Below, in pieces: positions 1 to 8,181 of a DNA stretch of 64,000 nucleotides. The notes beneath the pieces are model-generated. The model saw only the letters and a list, made by a program, of their open reading frames with translations. It did no database searches and was not told where the DNA came from. The DNA is from JALSNL01 sp036479585. Its GTDB lineage: Bacteria; Bacteroidota; Ignavibacteria; Ignavibacteriales; Melioribacteraceae. The position numbers were made by a program, and so were the translations under genes. Location of the stretch: the NCBI GenBank assembly GCA_965224785.1, contig OZ245062.1, positions 372,001 to 436,000 of the forward strand. The letters run 5' to 3'. Position 1 is the first letter of the stretch, and every line of letters begins with the position of its first letter.

Positions 1-1827
1 TGTCTTAGAGCGAAACTTTGGAACTCCTAAAAATTCTTCAACCTTAACTTCATTAATATTGAATTTGATTATTTCTTTTTTCTTCTTACCATTCTTCAAT
101 CTACCAACAACAATTTCTTTAGCAGTTTTTCTAAAAACAGATGCAATTTCTCGTTCTAAATTTCTAACTCCAGCTTCGCGCGTATATTCTGTTATTATTT
201 TCAATATTGCAGAATCACTAATACTAATATCAAACTTATCTAAACCATGGGCTTTCAATTGTCTTGGCATTATATGGCGTTTAGCTATTTCAAGTTTTTC
301 ATATTCAAGATATCCGGGCAATTCTATAATTTCCATTCTATCTTGTAGTGGAAGTGGAATGTTATGGCGAACATTTGCAGTTGTTATAAACATTACTTTC
401 GATAAGTCATATTCAACATCAAGATAGTGATCTGTAAAAGTTTGGTTTTGTTCAGGGTCAAGAACCTCCAACATTGCAGAAGAAGGATCTCCTCTAAAAT
501 CCATACTCATTTTATCTATTTCGTCCAATAGTAGTACGGGGTTTACAGTTCCAGTTTTTTTCATTGACTGAATCAATTTGCCAGGAAGTGAACCAATGTA
601 AGTACGGCGATGCCCTCTAATCTCGGCTTCATCTCTAACTCCGCCAAGACTTATTCTACCGAACTCTCTATTTAAAGCACGAGCAATTGATTTGCCAAGT
701 GAAGTTTTTCCAACTCCTGGAGGACCAACAAAACATAATATTTGTCCTTTCATTTCTTTAACTAAATTAAGAACGGCAATATGTTCAACTATTCTATCTT
801 TCGGTTTATCAAGTCCATAGTGGTCTTCATCAAGAATAGTTTTTACATTAATAATATTTAAGTTGTCTTTTGTTTTTTTGTGCCAAGGGATGCTAATTAT
901 CCAATCCAAATAATTTCTAATTACAGTATTCTCTGGTGAACTTGGTGGAGTTTGTCTAAGCTTCTTAAACTCTTCATCACATTTCTCTTTTGCTAACTTT
1001 GGTAGTTTTGCTTTAGTGATTTTTTCTTTAAGTTTAGCAAACTCAGGGGAAAGCTCTTCTTTACCCGAGCCTAATTCATCTTGCAAAATTCTAATTTGTT
1101 CTTGAATGATAAATTTTCTTTGAGTTTTTGAAATGTTCTCACTTACTTTTAACTCAATTTCTTTTTCAACTTTTAGAATATCAACTTCGGAGTTGAGCAA
1201 TTTTATTATACTATAAATTTGTTCTCTAAGAGAAGTATGTTTTAGTATTGATTGTTTTACTTCAATAGATTGGTTGATGTTTGCCGCAACATAAAAAAGT
1301 TTTCTGTCTGGTTCATCAATATTTTCAAATGCACTAATAGCTTCTGATGGAATATGTTTATTGTTTTTAACGTAAGCTTTAAATTGAGAAGTTAGCTGTC
1401 TAATCAAAGCACTCATTTCTTTCGGTTCAATTGGTTCTGGAATTGTAACTTCTATTTCAGCTTCAAAAAATTCCTTTCGTTCAGTATATTTTTTAATTTT
1501 ACCTTGCATTATTCCATCAACAAGAATTTTCATCAAGCCATTAGGTAATTTTAATATTTGAATTATTTTAGCAATTGTTCCTTCTCTAAAAATATCTTCA
1601 ACTTGCGGGTCTTCTGTCTTTGCTTTTTTTTGTGCAGATAAAAATATAAATTTAGAGCTTTCCAAAGAATAATTTGCTGCTCGTATTGATTGTTCACGTC
1701 CGACTAAAACCGGGAAAATCATATAAGGGAAAATTATATTGTCTCTTAAAGGTAACACAGGTAGTATGTCTGGGATGTCTTGAACAATTGTTGTATCTAC
1801 TTTATCTATTTCTATTTTTTTTGCCAT
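1..1827 (-). CDS. lon: ATP-dependent protease Lon, 5' part (cut by window start)
   Basis: Lon degrades misfolded and regulatory proteins in the cytosol. 609 codons are visible, from the ATG at 1825-1827 (protein begins MAKKIEID) to the window edge. The N-terminal LON substrate-binding domain starts with LPLRDNIIFPYMIFP near residue 27. Walker A GPPGVGKT lies near residue 367 and Walker B VLLLDEIDK near residue 430, matching the spacing of full-length Lon of about 800 residues. The C-terminal peptidase domain with the Ser-Lys dyad is outside the window, so catalytic integrity cannot be judged. The gene seems to be transcribed alone; no convincing promoter was found in the 350 bases before it. 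Open reading frames on the opposite strand here are shadows. Confidence 0.97.
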   Translation of the reverse strand, partial: MAKKIEIDKVDTTIVQDIPDILPVLPLRDNIIFPYMIFPVLVGREQSIRAANYSLESSKFIFLSAQKKAKTEDPQVEDIFREGTIAKIIQILKLPNGLMKILVDGIMQGKIKKYTERKEFFEAEIEVTIPEPIEPKEMSALIRQLTSQFKAYVKNNKHIPSEAISAFENIDEPDRKLFYVAANINQSIEVKQSILKHTSLREQIYSIIKLLNSEVDILKVEKEIELKVSENISKTQRKFIIQEQIRILQDELGSGKEELSPEFAKLKEKITKAKLPKLAKEKCDEEFKKLRQTPPSSPENTVIRNYLDWIISIPWHKKTKDNLNIINVKTILDEDHYGLDKPKDRIVEHIAVLNLVKEMKGQILCFVGPPGVGKTSLGKSIARALNREFGRISLGGVRDEAEIRGHRRTYIGSLPGKLIQSMKKTGTVNPVLLLDEIDKMSMDFRGDPSSAMLEVLDPEQNQTFTDHYLDVEYDLSKVMFITTANVRHNIPLPLQDRMEIIELPGYLEYEKLEIAKRHIMPRQLKAHGLDKFDISISDSAILKIITEYTREAGVRNLEREIASVFRKTAKEIVVGRLKNGKKKKEIIKFNINEVKVEEFLGVPKFRSKT

Positions 1828-1968
1828 TTGTTTACTTAACTTTGTATTAATTATATTAAACAACAAACTTACCAAATAATAGAAGTGCATTCAACAGCAA
1901 TTCGAGTGTAAATTTGTGAATTCTTCTAAAATATAGAACGAATCACTGATTCGTATAAAACTAACAGA

Positions 1969-2165
1969 AAATATCAAAAACCAAAACTACAAATAACAAA
2001 ACTTGTTCCGATTCTTTTTATCGGAATAAATCTCAATGTTCAAAAGAAAAAAATCAAACAATGTGTTACATTATATAAACTTAAACTGAGCCACTCAAAA
2101 ATTTCTTAGTTTGAATACTGTAATATAGAATTTATTTGTCTTTTGTAATTTGTGTTTTGGCATTT
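1969..2165. repeat. Dispersed AT-rich intergenic repeat, copy 1
   Basis: The 350-base gap between lon and the inositol phosphatase gene holds no convincing gene. Its left part carries AAATATCAAAAACCAAA followed by ACAAATAACAAA. Its right end carries TTATTTGTCTTTTGTAATTTG then TTTTGG, roughly the inverse. The same left and right motifs recur at 54727-54860 and 57503-57630. A small hairpin CCGAT-N7-ATCGG is near 2009-2026. This looks like a degenerate, non-coding, palindromic repeat family; no transposase is linked to it. Confidence 0.5.
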
Positions 2166-2179
2166 GTCATGGGAGCATT

Positions 2180-2941
2180 ATGATAAACAAAGTAATTAAT
2201 ATTGCAAATGAAGCAGGCGAAGTAATTAGAAATGGCTTTAGACAAAATATCCAAATTGAACTTAAGACAGGTGAAAATAATTTAGTAACAAATATTGATA
2301 AAGCGGCTGAAAAAATTATTCTAAACTTTATAAAAACCGAATATCCAACTCACTCAATTATTGCTGAAGAAAGTGGGACGGATATGAAAGATTCAGAATA
2401 TACTTGGGTTGTTGATCCGCTTGACGGAACTACAAACTTTGCTCACGGCATACCTATATTTGGAGTTTCCATAGGTCTGCAAAAAAATAACCAAACAATA
2501 CTTGGTGTTGTGCTTGATGTAATGAGAAACAAAATGTATTCTGCAGAAAAGGGAAGTTGTGCATTTGAAAATGGGAAAAAGATTTCGGTTACGCAAAATA
2601 GTGAGTTGAGTAAAAGTGTTTTGGTTACTGGCTTCTCTTATGATATGATAAATATTGATGAGGCAATAAAACTTTTTGGAGTATTTCTAAAAAACACTCG
2701 TGGAGTAAGACGTCTCGGTTCTGCGGCTGTTGATATGTGCTATGTTGCTTCTGGAGTGTTCGATGGATTTTGGAAAAAATATTTAAGTCCGTGGGATGTT
2801 TGTGCTGGAATGTTGTTAGTCGAAGAAGCTGGTGGAAAAGTAAGCAATTTTAAAGGTAAACCAACAGACATTTTTTCAGAGGAAGTTCTTACTACAAATG
2901 GGTTGGTTCATAATTCTATGGTGGAATATTTAAGAAAATAG
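2180..2941 (+). CDS. suhB: Inositol monophosphatase family protein (SuhB-like)
   Basis: Mg-dependent phosphatase of the FIG/IMPase family, likely acting on inositol-1-phosphate or related sugar phosphates in the cytosol. About 253 residues, the usual length. The metal-binding motifs are all present: AEESG near residue 60, DPLDGTTNF near residue 79 and WDVCAGMLLVEEAGG near residue 205. The frame is open back to an ATG at 2150, but I chose the ATG at 2180 because GGGAG precedes it at a good distance and the family begins here; the upstream part also falls in the intergenic repeat. Substrate cannot be told from sequence; a SuhB-like role in rRNA transcription is possible but not shown. Confidence 0.92.
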   Translation: MINKVINIANEAGEVIRNGFRQNIQIELKTGENNLVTNIDKAAEKIILNFIKTEYPTHSIIAEESGTDMKDSEYTWVVDPLDGTTNFAHGIPIFGVSIGLQKNNQTILGVVLDVMRNKMYSAEKGSCAFENGKKISVTQNSELSKSVLVTGFSYDMINIDEAIKLFGVFLKNTRGVRRLGSAAVDMCYVASGVFDGFWKKYLSPWDVCAGMLLVEEAGGKVSNFKGKPTDIFSEEVLTTNGLVHNSMVEYLRK

Positions 2942-3031
2942 TTGTTGGAATTTCTGAGTACTCCATTTCGGTTTATTACTTTATCACACAACGATTTGTA
3001 AACTTTGTAGATAAGTGTAGTTACTCCAATT

Positions 3032-4000
3032 TCACTGCTCATTTGTAACAAGCCAATTACATAAACAAATAAATTGATTTTCAACTGTTAAATTTGCACA
3101 ATTTATTATGTCTCCTTTCGAATATTGAGAAAATATTTCATTTGACATACTTTTTTCAATAGCTGCCCCAATAAATACTAAAGGAATTTTAATATTGTGC
3201 TTTTGAAAACTAGTACGAACTCTTGATAGTGCTGTATTTGCAGTTTTCCAATGTTCATCAGCTCCTGCTGGGTCAATACCACCTTTTAATTCCCCTAATA
3301 TTTCATATTTAGATGGAGTTGAAATGGTTTTCTTAAATGATGTTCCTGCCAACTCATTAGTATGGCAGTTAAGAACAACTATATCTAAATTTTTCTTTAC
3401 AATTGGGACAGTTAGGTTATAAATTAGTTGCCTTTTTTTACTAGAACTAAGAGTCCATTGTATAGAACGAATATCTGTAACTTGGTCAATCGAATAATCC
3501 TCTGATTCTAACCAAGTTTTGGAATATTTATAATAGTATTTAAAGGGAATATTAAGAACTTGTAGTTGAGAAATAATATTTCTTGTAAGTTTTTCATTTG
3601 CAATTGACCCTACAAGATTTCTTATTCTTCCACCTAAAGCATCTCCTAAAGTCAATAAATAGCGATAAATTAGTTCATCAATGTAATGTTTCCCTGCAGG
3701 CTCTAAGAATTCTTTAATAAATTCCACCAAAATTTTATTTAAATCTTCATCACTTAAATAGTTAGTAGCTTTAACTGATACTCCTGCCGCTTCATAACAA
3801 CTATTTTTGATTTCATCTAATTTTAGAATGTCTTTTGGCTTTTTTGTATTCTTCTCTAAAATCAGTTTCAACGCTTTTGCTTTGTCAATGTATGGAATAG
3901 ATTCTTTACTTTTTCTCAATGCATATTCAAGAAACCCAGCTCTCCGAGACTCGTGTGTTGTTATAAGCTCTGATGCTTTATTGACATATTTATTTATCAT
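3032..4000 (-). CDS. Type II restriction endonuclease, AvaI/BsoBI-like
   Basis: Predicted restriction nuclease that cleaves unmodified DNA at the site protected by the overlapping methyltransferase. With the start at 4000 it has 322 residues, close to the length I recall for BsoBI. A PD-(D/E)XK-type centre can be read: Asp about 206 in LDIVVLN, then Glu 237 and Lys 239 in GELKGG, followed by IDPAGADEHWKTA, which I recognise from the AvaI/BsoBI family. The frame is open to 4048, but GAAG at 4010-4013 is well placed for the ATG at 4000, which gives an 11-bp overlap with the beta subunit gene; 4006 and 4009 are alternatives. The site CYCGRG is inferred from the family and from the AquI-like methyltransferase, not seen. 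Confidence 0.83.
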   Translation of the reverse strand: MINKYVNKASELITTHESRRAGFLEYALRKSKESIPYIDKAKALKLILEKNTKKPKDILKLDEIKNSCYEAAGVSVKATNYLSDEDLNKILVEFIKEFLEPAGKHYIDELIYRYLLTLGDALGGRIRNLVGSIANEKLTRNIISQLQVLNIPFKYYYKYSKTWLESEDYSIDQVTDIRSIQWTLSSSKKRQLIYNLTVPIVKKNLDIVVLNCHTNELAGTSFKKTISTPSKYEILGELKGGIDPAGADEHWKTANTALSRVRTSFQKHNIKIPLVFIGAAIEKSMSNEIFSQYSKGDIINCANLTVENQFICLCNWLVTNEQ

Positions 4001-4397
4001 TTTCATCATCTTCAAAAAATTGAGTTTTAATAGATTCTGCAATTGCATTAGCTAAAATTGGTGGGACAGCATTTCCAACTTGACCAAATTGAGTCATTAA
4101 AACTTCACGTTTACTACTATATGAATCTAATCTTGTTCCTGTAAATTCCCACTCTAAAGGGAAGGATTGTAAACAGGCTAGTTCTCGTACTGTAAACATT
4201 CTATCTTCGTAGGGATGAATGAAATCACGATATCCACTTCTTGTAACAGTTGGTGAGGGCTTATCTGGGTCAAGTCTTCTATAAGTTGAACCAAATGTTT
4301 TAGTTATATCGGATAATTTACCTCCAATTGGTACCAATTTAATTTTGTCTAACGTAGAAGGGGAATGAGCTGTTCTTTGATGATTCTTAATAGCCAT
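3990..4397 (-). CDS. DNA cytosine-5 methyltransferase, beta subunit (motifs IX-X)
   Basis: C-terminal piece of an m5C methyltransferase, 135 residues. It holds the end of the target-recognition region, motif IX (RRLDPDKPSPTVTRSG, residues 40-55) and motif X (GQVGNAVPP, residues 105-113), which completes the AdoMet-binding fold of the alpha subunit. It has no catalytic Cys of its own. Its ATG at 4397 lies inside the last codons of the alpha gene (11-bp overlap, different frame), suggesting translational coupling. The division between motifs VIII and IX and the subunit sizes resemble M.AquI, a known two-polypeptide enzyme, so I read it as a natural split and not a frameshift. Confidence 0.85.
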   Translation of the reverse strand: MAIKNHQRTAHSPSTLDKIKLVPIGGKLSDITKTFGSTYRRLDPDKPSPTVTRSGYRDFIHPYEDRMFTVRELACLQSFPLEWEFTGTRLDSYSSKREVLMTQFGQVGNAVPPILANAIAESIKTQFFEDDENDK

Positions 4398-5139
4398 AGT
4401 TTACAATTCTGTTTTTTATTGTTCGTGAAATTCTTAAAGCTGTTTCTGAAGGTTCATCAGCTTTAGGTAAAGTTCCTATTGCATCCCACACTGTATTATA
4501 TTTTTCATTACTATTGCCAAATAAATTAGGTGTTTCATCTTTTGAATGAGTTGTTTTTGGGAAAAGAAATGTTTTATTAATTCTATTTCCAACGATAAAA
4601 ACTCTCTCTCTAAATTGTGATACTCCATAATTTGCAGCATTTAGAATACTCTTAGTTACTTTGTAGGAGTATTCTTGTCCTTCTAAAAATATTGGTTCTG
4701 ATATCTCATTCATTATTGCGTCGATTGCTTTTCCTCCCTCCCAATTTACCATACCTTTTACATTTTCCATTACAAATGCTACAGGTAAACTCTCACGAAC
4801 TACTCTAATGAATTCAAGCACTAACAAACCTCTTGGGTCGTCCATCCCCATTCTTTTGCCTGCTAAACTAAAAGACTGACAAGGAGGACCTCCAATTACC
4901 AAGGCTGCTTCTGTGGGCTTTAACTTTGCAGCTTTTAAAATTTGTTTAGTAGTGATTTTAGAAATATCATCTTGAATAATTGGTAAATTAGGTTTGTTCC
5001 TGGTTAAAGTTTCACAGCAGGACTTATCATATTCAACTGCAACTGCGGTTCGAAAACCAGCCATTTCAAACCCTATGTCCATTCCTCCTGCACCACTAAA
5101 TAGGCTAATTATTTTATTGTCACTCTTAAACTTATTCAT
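4387..5139 (-). CDS. DNA cytosine-5 methyltransferase, alpha subunit (motifs I-VIII)
   Basis: Catalytic subunit of an m5C methyltransferase, 250 residues; transfers methyl from AdoMet to cytosine C5 in the protected site. Motif I SLFSGAGGMDIGF (residues 12-24), motif IV GGPPCQSFS with catalytic Cys87, motif VI MENVKG (Glu125) and motif VIII QFRERV (175-180) are intact. Motifs IX and X are missing and are encoded by the next gene in another frame. It is the first gene of a three-gene minus-strand operon: alpha, beta, endonuclease. Placing the methylase genes first fits the need to modify before cutting. About 180 AT-rich bases precede it, with no feature I can support. Confidence 0.9.
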   Translation of the reverse strand: MNKFKSDNKIISLFSGAGGMDIGFEMAGFRTAVAVEYDKSCCETLTRNKPNLPIIQDDISKITTKQILKAAKLKPTEAALVIGGPPCQSFSLAGKRMGMDDPRGLLVLEFIRVVRESLPVAFVMENVKGMVNWEGGKAIDAIMNEISEPIFLEGQEYSYKVTKSILNAANYGVSQFRERVFIVGNRINKTFLFPKTTHSKDETPNLFGNSNEKYNTVWDAIGTLPKADEPSETALRISRTIKNRIVNYGY

Positions 5140-5318
5140 TCTATATATGTATCCATTTTTACTCTGCTTTTAAAACTTACTTTATAATTTTGTTAGTTCA
5201 AATGCAATACCAACATTGTAATAAACTACTTTTAAATTTGACTATACAAAACATGTTTACTTCACTATAAAGTATAATATTTGCTGTATTAAAACAAAAA
5301 CAAATTTAAATTACAATT

Positions 5319-6998
5319 TTACTTAATCAATAACAGCTTTTTAGTTTGAACAAATCCATTTGGGATAGCCAAACTAGTTACTTTTAATTCATAAAAATAT
5401 GTTCCAGCTGATAAGTTGGAAGCGTTAAATTCTACTTTATGATTTCCAACATTCATTTGTTTATCAACTAAAGTGGTTACTTTTTTTCCTAACAAATCAA
5501 ATATTGTTAGTGTAGTAAATCCACTTTCTGAAAGATTAAAGCTAATGTTAGTAGTTGGATTAAATGGATTAGGATAATTTTGTAATAATTCAATTTTATT
5601 AGGAATTGTTGCAACAGATTTTTCAACATCTGTTACTTGATCTATTTCTATCATCCAAAGATATTTATCATTTTCCCAAGTATTAAAGTCGGTACTATAA
5701 TTTACAAACAAGTATTCTTGTTTTCCATCCTTATCCATATCACCAGCAGCAGAACCATAGAAAAATCTTGGAGTCAATAGCTTTGCTGAATCAGCTCCAA
5801 TTTCAACTGCAGCAGTTTCAAAAATATCAAACAGTACTGTTAGCTCCCAGTTTGAAGAATCAGCAGGATCACCTGAACCTTGATATTCCAGATCGAAAAT
5901 CTGACCATTTCTTTCTCCAGCAATCATTAAGCTTATGTTACCATCACCATCCGGATCTGCAACTTGCATTGTACGTAATTTGCCCTCTGCTTGTGATGGA
6001 ATTTTGAAAAATGGAACAAAATCAGATTTTGTTATTTTAGAAACATCAGAAATATTTGTTACAATAAATATTGTATTATCAGGTTCGGTTCCAGCAATAT
6101 ACATTTCATTTACTCCATCATTATTTACATCCGTAACCCTTACACCATCAACTGCTCCATAATCAGTACCATCAGTAACGTTATCCAAAGATGTAACAAG
6201 TTCATATTGATCAGCACCAGTAGTCTCAAAAAATCTTATAGTCATTTGGTCCCATATCAATCCGTATATTTCATTTTTTCCATCGTTGTCTAAATCGCCA
6301 GTTGTAACACTATACAAAGAGCCATTAAAATTATCTTTGAAATTAAATTCAACATTAAATGTTCCAAACCCTGATAAGTTTCCGGTTGTACTAACAACAA
6401 AAATTTCTCTACCTCTGCCACCCATCCTTACTCCAACAATCAATTCATTCTTACCATCTTTATCAATATCTTCAAGTGTTAAACTATAAGGTCTAAAATC
6501 AATTCCGTCAGGTAATCCAAAGTTCCAACTATTAGTTGCAGTTACTTCACCTAACTCTCCACGTCCGTATTTGTTTTCACCTATTACTCCGCTCCATTCA
6601 AAAACCCAAAGTCTTTTTGGACTATCTGTGCCAACAACAGTTGGAACTGTTGTAATAATTTCTGGTTTACCATTATTATCAAAATCGCCAACGGCAATAC
6701 CAGCAAATGTATTTGATTGAACTGGATACTTCCAATACCAAACTAAGTCGTAAGTATTATCTGCCGATGCTTCGTACATAAGAATGTAGTTATGTTCCTT
6801 ATCTGTCCATGCACATAAAAATTCTCCCCATCCATCTTGGTCTGTATCAAAGCCAGCTTTTACAATTGCCATTTCCGAATCAGTTTTAGGATCTAAAAAA
6901 GGTTTTTGATCCATTGTCCAAACCACATCCCAATTATTTTGAGAGAAAATAATTATAGGAAATAAAACAACTACAAAAAGTATATGATAGAATTTCAT
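5319..6998 (-). CDS. Secreted VCBS/FG-GAP repeat protein with type IX secretion signal
   Basis: Predicted extracellular or cell-surface protein of 559 residues. An N-terminal signal peptide (MKFYHILFVVVLFPIIIFS) is followed by at least seven FG-GAP/VCBS-type calcium-loop units with the pattern DxDxDGxxE, for example DFDNNGKPE, DIDKDGKNE, DLDNDGKNE and DMDKDGKQE. Such repeats usually form a beta-propeller. The last 85 residues are a type IX sorting domain: NYPNPFNPTT, then LTIFDLLGKKV, and a final KKLLLIK. It stands alone, with MGETVS-free upstream sequence; an AGGAGAC motif lies just before the ATG and serves as ribosome site. No enzymatic domain is visible and its ligand is unknown. Confidence 0.9.
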   Translation of the reverse strand: MKFYHILFVVVLFPIIIFSQNNWDVVWTMDQKPFLDPKTDSEMAIVKAGFDTDQDGWGEFLCAWTDKEHNYILMYEASADNTYDLVWYWKYPVQSNTFAGIAVGDFDNNGKPEIITTVPTVVGTDSPKRLWVFEWSGVIGENKYGRGELGEVTATNSWNFGLPDGIDFRPYSLTLEDIDKDGKNELIVGVRMGGRGREIFVVSTTGNLSGFGTFNVEFNFKDNFNGSLYSVTTGDLDNDGKNEIYGLIWDQMTIRFFETTGADQYELVTSLDNVTDGTDYGAVDGVRVTDVNNDGVNEMYIAGTEPDNTIFIVTNISDVSKITKSDFVPFFKIPSQAEGKLRTMQVADPDGDGNISLMIAGERNGQIFDLEYQGSGDPADSSNWELTVLFDIFETAAVEIGADSAKLLTPRFFYGSAAGDMDKDGKQEYLFVNYSTDFNTWENDKYLWMIEIDQVTDVEKSVATIPNKIELLQNYPNPFNPTTNISFNLSESGFTTLTIFDLLGKKVTTLVDKQMNVGNHKVEFNASNLSAGTYFYELKVTSLAIPNGFVQTKKLLLIK

Positions 6999-7048
6999 TA
7001 GACTGTCTCCTCATTTATTAAAGTAATAGAAAAATTTAAACTAATATT

Positions 7049-7297
7049 TTATTTCCCAAATTGTCTAGTAAGCCAAATTAAAACTACTGCTCCTAATGTT
7101 GCAACAAGAATGCTATGTAAGTTAAATCCGGTAACACCTTCACCTTCAAAAAAAGAAACAATAAAACCTCCAAAAATAGCACCGACAATTCCTAAACCTA
7201 CGCCAGTAATACAACCCTTTCTTCTTTTCGGTTTAATAATTTTTGTAGAAAGCCATCCAGCTAATCCACCAACAATAATCCAGCTTAATAAACCCAT
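7049..7297 (-). CDS. GlsB/YeaQ/YmgE family small membrane protein
   Basis: An 82-residue membrane protein of the transglycosylase-associated (GlsB/YeaQ/YmgE) family, linked to stress and envelope functions but without a defined reaction. Three hydrophobic segments are visible: residues 3-17 (LLSWIIVGGLAGWLS), 30-50, rich in glycine (GVGLGIVGAIFGGFIV), and 60-78 (HSILVATLGAVVLIWLT). The short basic loop KPKRRKG between the first two is typical of the family. It reads in the same direction as the VCBS gene, 50 bases upstream of it, but an operon is not certain. Confidence 0.88.
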   Translation of the reverse strand: MGLLSWIIVGGLAGWLSTKIIKPKRRKGCITGVGLGIVGAIFGGFIVSFFEGEGVTGFNLHSILVATLGAVVLIWLTRQFGK

Positions 7298-7358
7298 AAA
7301 AATTCCTTTTTTATATTCTTAAAACATTATAGGATAATAAATTACAATAAAAATATTT

Positions 7359-7389
7359 TTGATAAGAGGTAATAAATTTTGTATGTTTA
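7359..7389 (+). promoter_or_regulatory. Predicted promoter of cmk (TTG-N20-TAtgTTTA)
   Basis: TTG at 7359-7361 and TATGTTTA at 7382-7389 are 20 bases apart, matching the Bacteroidota-type -33/-7 promoter. The cmk ATG begins at 7396, only about 7 bases after the -7 element, so transcription would start at or next to the start codon and the mRNA would be leaderless. The 18 bases around the -7 element nearly match those in front of rpsT. Confidence 0.55.
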
Positions 7390-7395
7390 CCAACT

Positions 7396-8067
7396 ATGCA
7401 AAAATTTATAATTGTAGCGATGGATGGACCGGCAGCAAGTGGAAAAAGTACGCTTGCAAAAGACCTAGCGGATAAACTTGGTTATCTTTTAGTAGATACC
7501 GGAGCTATGTATAGAGCTATAACTTATTATGCTTTAGAAAATAATATAGTTGATAATGAAGAGAAATTATTAGCAAAACTAGGTGAGTTAAAACTAGAAT
7601 TAGAGTATAAAAATAAACTTACACGAGTCTTTCTAAATGGCGCTGAAATTACTGAGGAAATTAGAACTCCAGCAGTTAACGCAAAGGTAAGTGACATCAG
7701 TAAGATTAAAGAAGTTAGAACAGAAATGGTAAAACTTCAAAGAGAAATGGCAAACAATAAAAATCTTGTTGTGGAAGGTAGAGATACAACAACAGTTGTT
7801 TTCCCAAATGCGGATTTGAAAATATTTTTAATTGCTGATGTAAAAGAAAGAGCAAGAAGAAGATATTTAGAGTACCAAGCAAAAGGTGAAAATGTAACTT
7901 TGGAAGAAGTTGAAGCCAGCATAAAAAATCGTGATACTATTGACAGTACTAGAAGTGTTAGTCCACTTAAAAAAGCAGAAGATGCAATTGAAATTGATAC
8001 GACAAATATGACAATTGAGGAAGAAGTTAATAAAATAGCTGCAAGAGTTAATTCAATTAAAAAATAA
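7396..8067 (+). CDS. cmk: Cytidylate kinase
   Basis: Phosphorylates CMP and dCMP with ATP in the cytosol; 223 residues, the usual length. The P-loop MDGPAASGKST (residues 9-19) and the CMP-binding stretch LLVDTGAMYRAITYYAL (31-47) are diagnostic; VEGRDTTTVVFP near residue 123 is the second conserved patch, where most homologues have GRDIGTVV. It lies 114 bases upstream of rpsA, the common cmk-rpsA order in bacteria. Start chosen at 7396 because MQKFIIVAMDGPAASGK aligns with the family; no ribosome-binding site is visible, consistent with a leaderless start. Confidence 0.96.
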   Translation: MQKFIIVAMDGPAASGKSTLAKDLADKLGYLLVDTGAMYRAITYYALENNIVDNEEKLLAKLGELKLELEYKNKLTRVFLNGAEITEEIRTPAVNAKVSDISKIKEVRTEMVKLQREMANNKNLVVEGRDTTTVVFPNADLKIFLIADVKERARRRYLEYQAKGENVTLEEVEASIKNRDTIDSTRSVSPLKKAEDAIEIDTTNMTIEEEVNKIAARVNSIKK

Positions 8068-8165
8068 GTTTTGAAAAATTGAGCCATCAAAAATAATAAT
8101 GTTAAACTAAAACCCGCTGTGTTTTAAATTCTTTCGGGTGGCGAAGAAATAAAACTCAGTTTTAC

Positions 8166-8181
8166 TTAACCGGGAGGTTAA
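8166..8181 (+). promoter_or_regulatory. Hairpin holding the rpsA ribosome-binding site
   Basis: TTAACC-GGGA-GGTTAA is a perfect 6-bp stem with a 4-base loop, directly before the rpsA ATG at 8182. The strong Shine-Dalgarno GGGAGG spans the loop and right arm. The structure could present or mask the site and so allow autoregulation by S1. The palindrome is seen; the regulatory role is inferred. Confidence 0.45.

Noticed and set aside
59..427. A 122-residue plus-strand frame inside the lon region
   Set aside because: The minus strand encodes a conserved Lon with Walker motifs here; the plus frame is a shadow, with no homology features or ribosome site.
1..1827. Lon called a truncated pseudogene because its end is missing
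   Set aside because: The frame is open to the window edge, so the truncation is caused by the window, not by the gene.
3990..5139. The two methyltransferase frames read as one gene broken by a frameshift
   Set aside because: All motifs are intact, the sizes and cut point match the natural two-chain M.AquI, and the beta gene has its own ATG. Sequencing error is still listed as a test in the findings.
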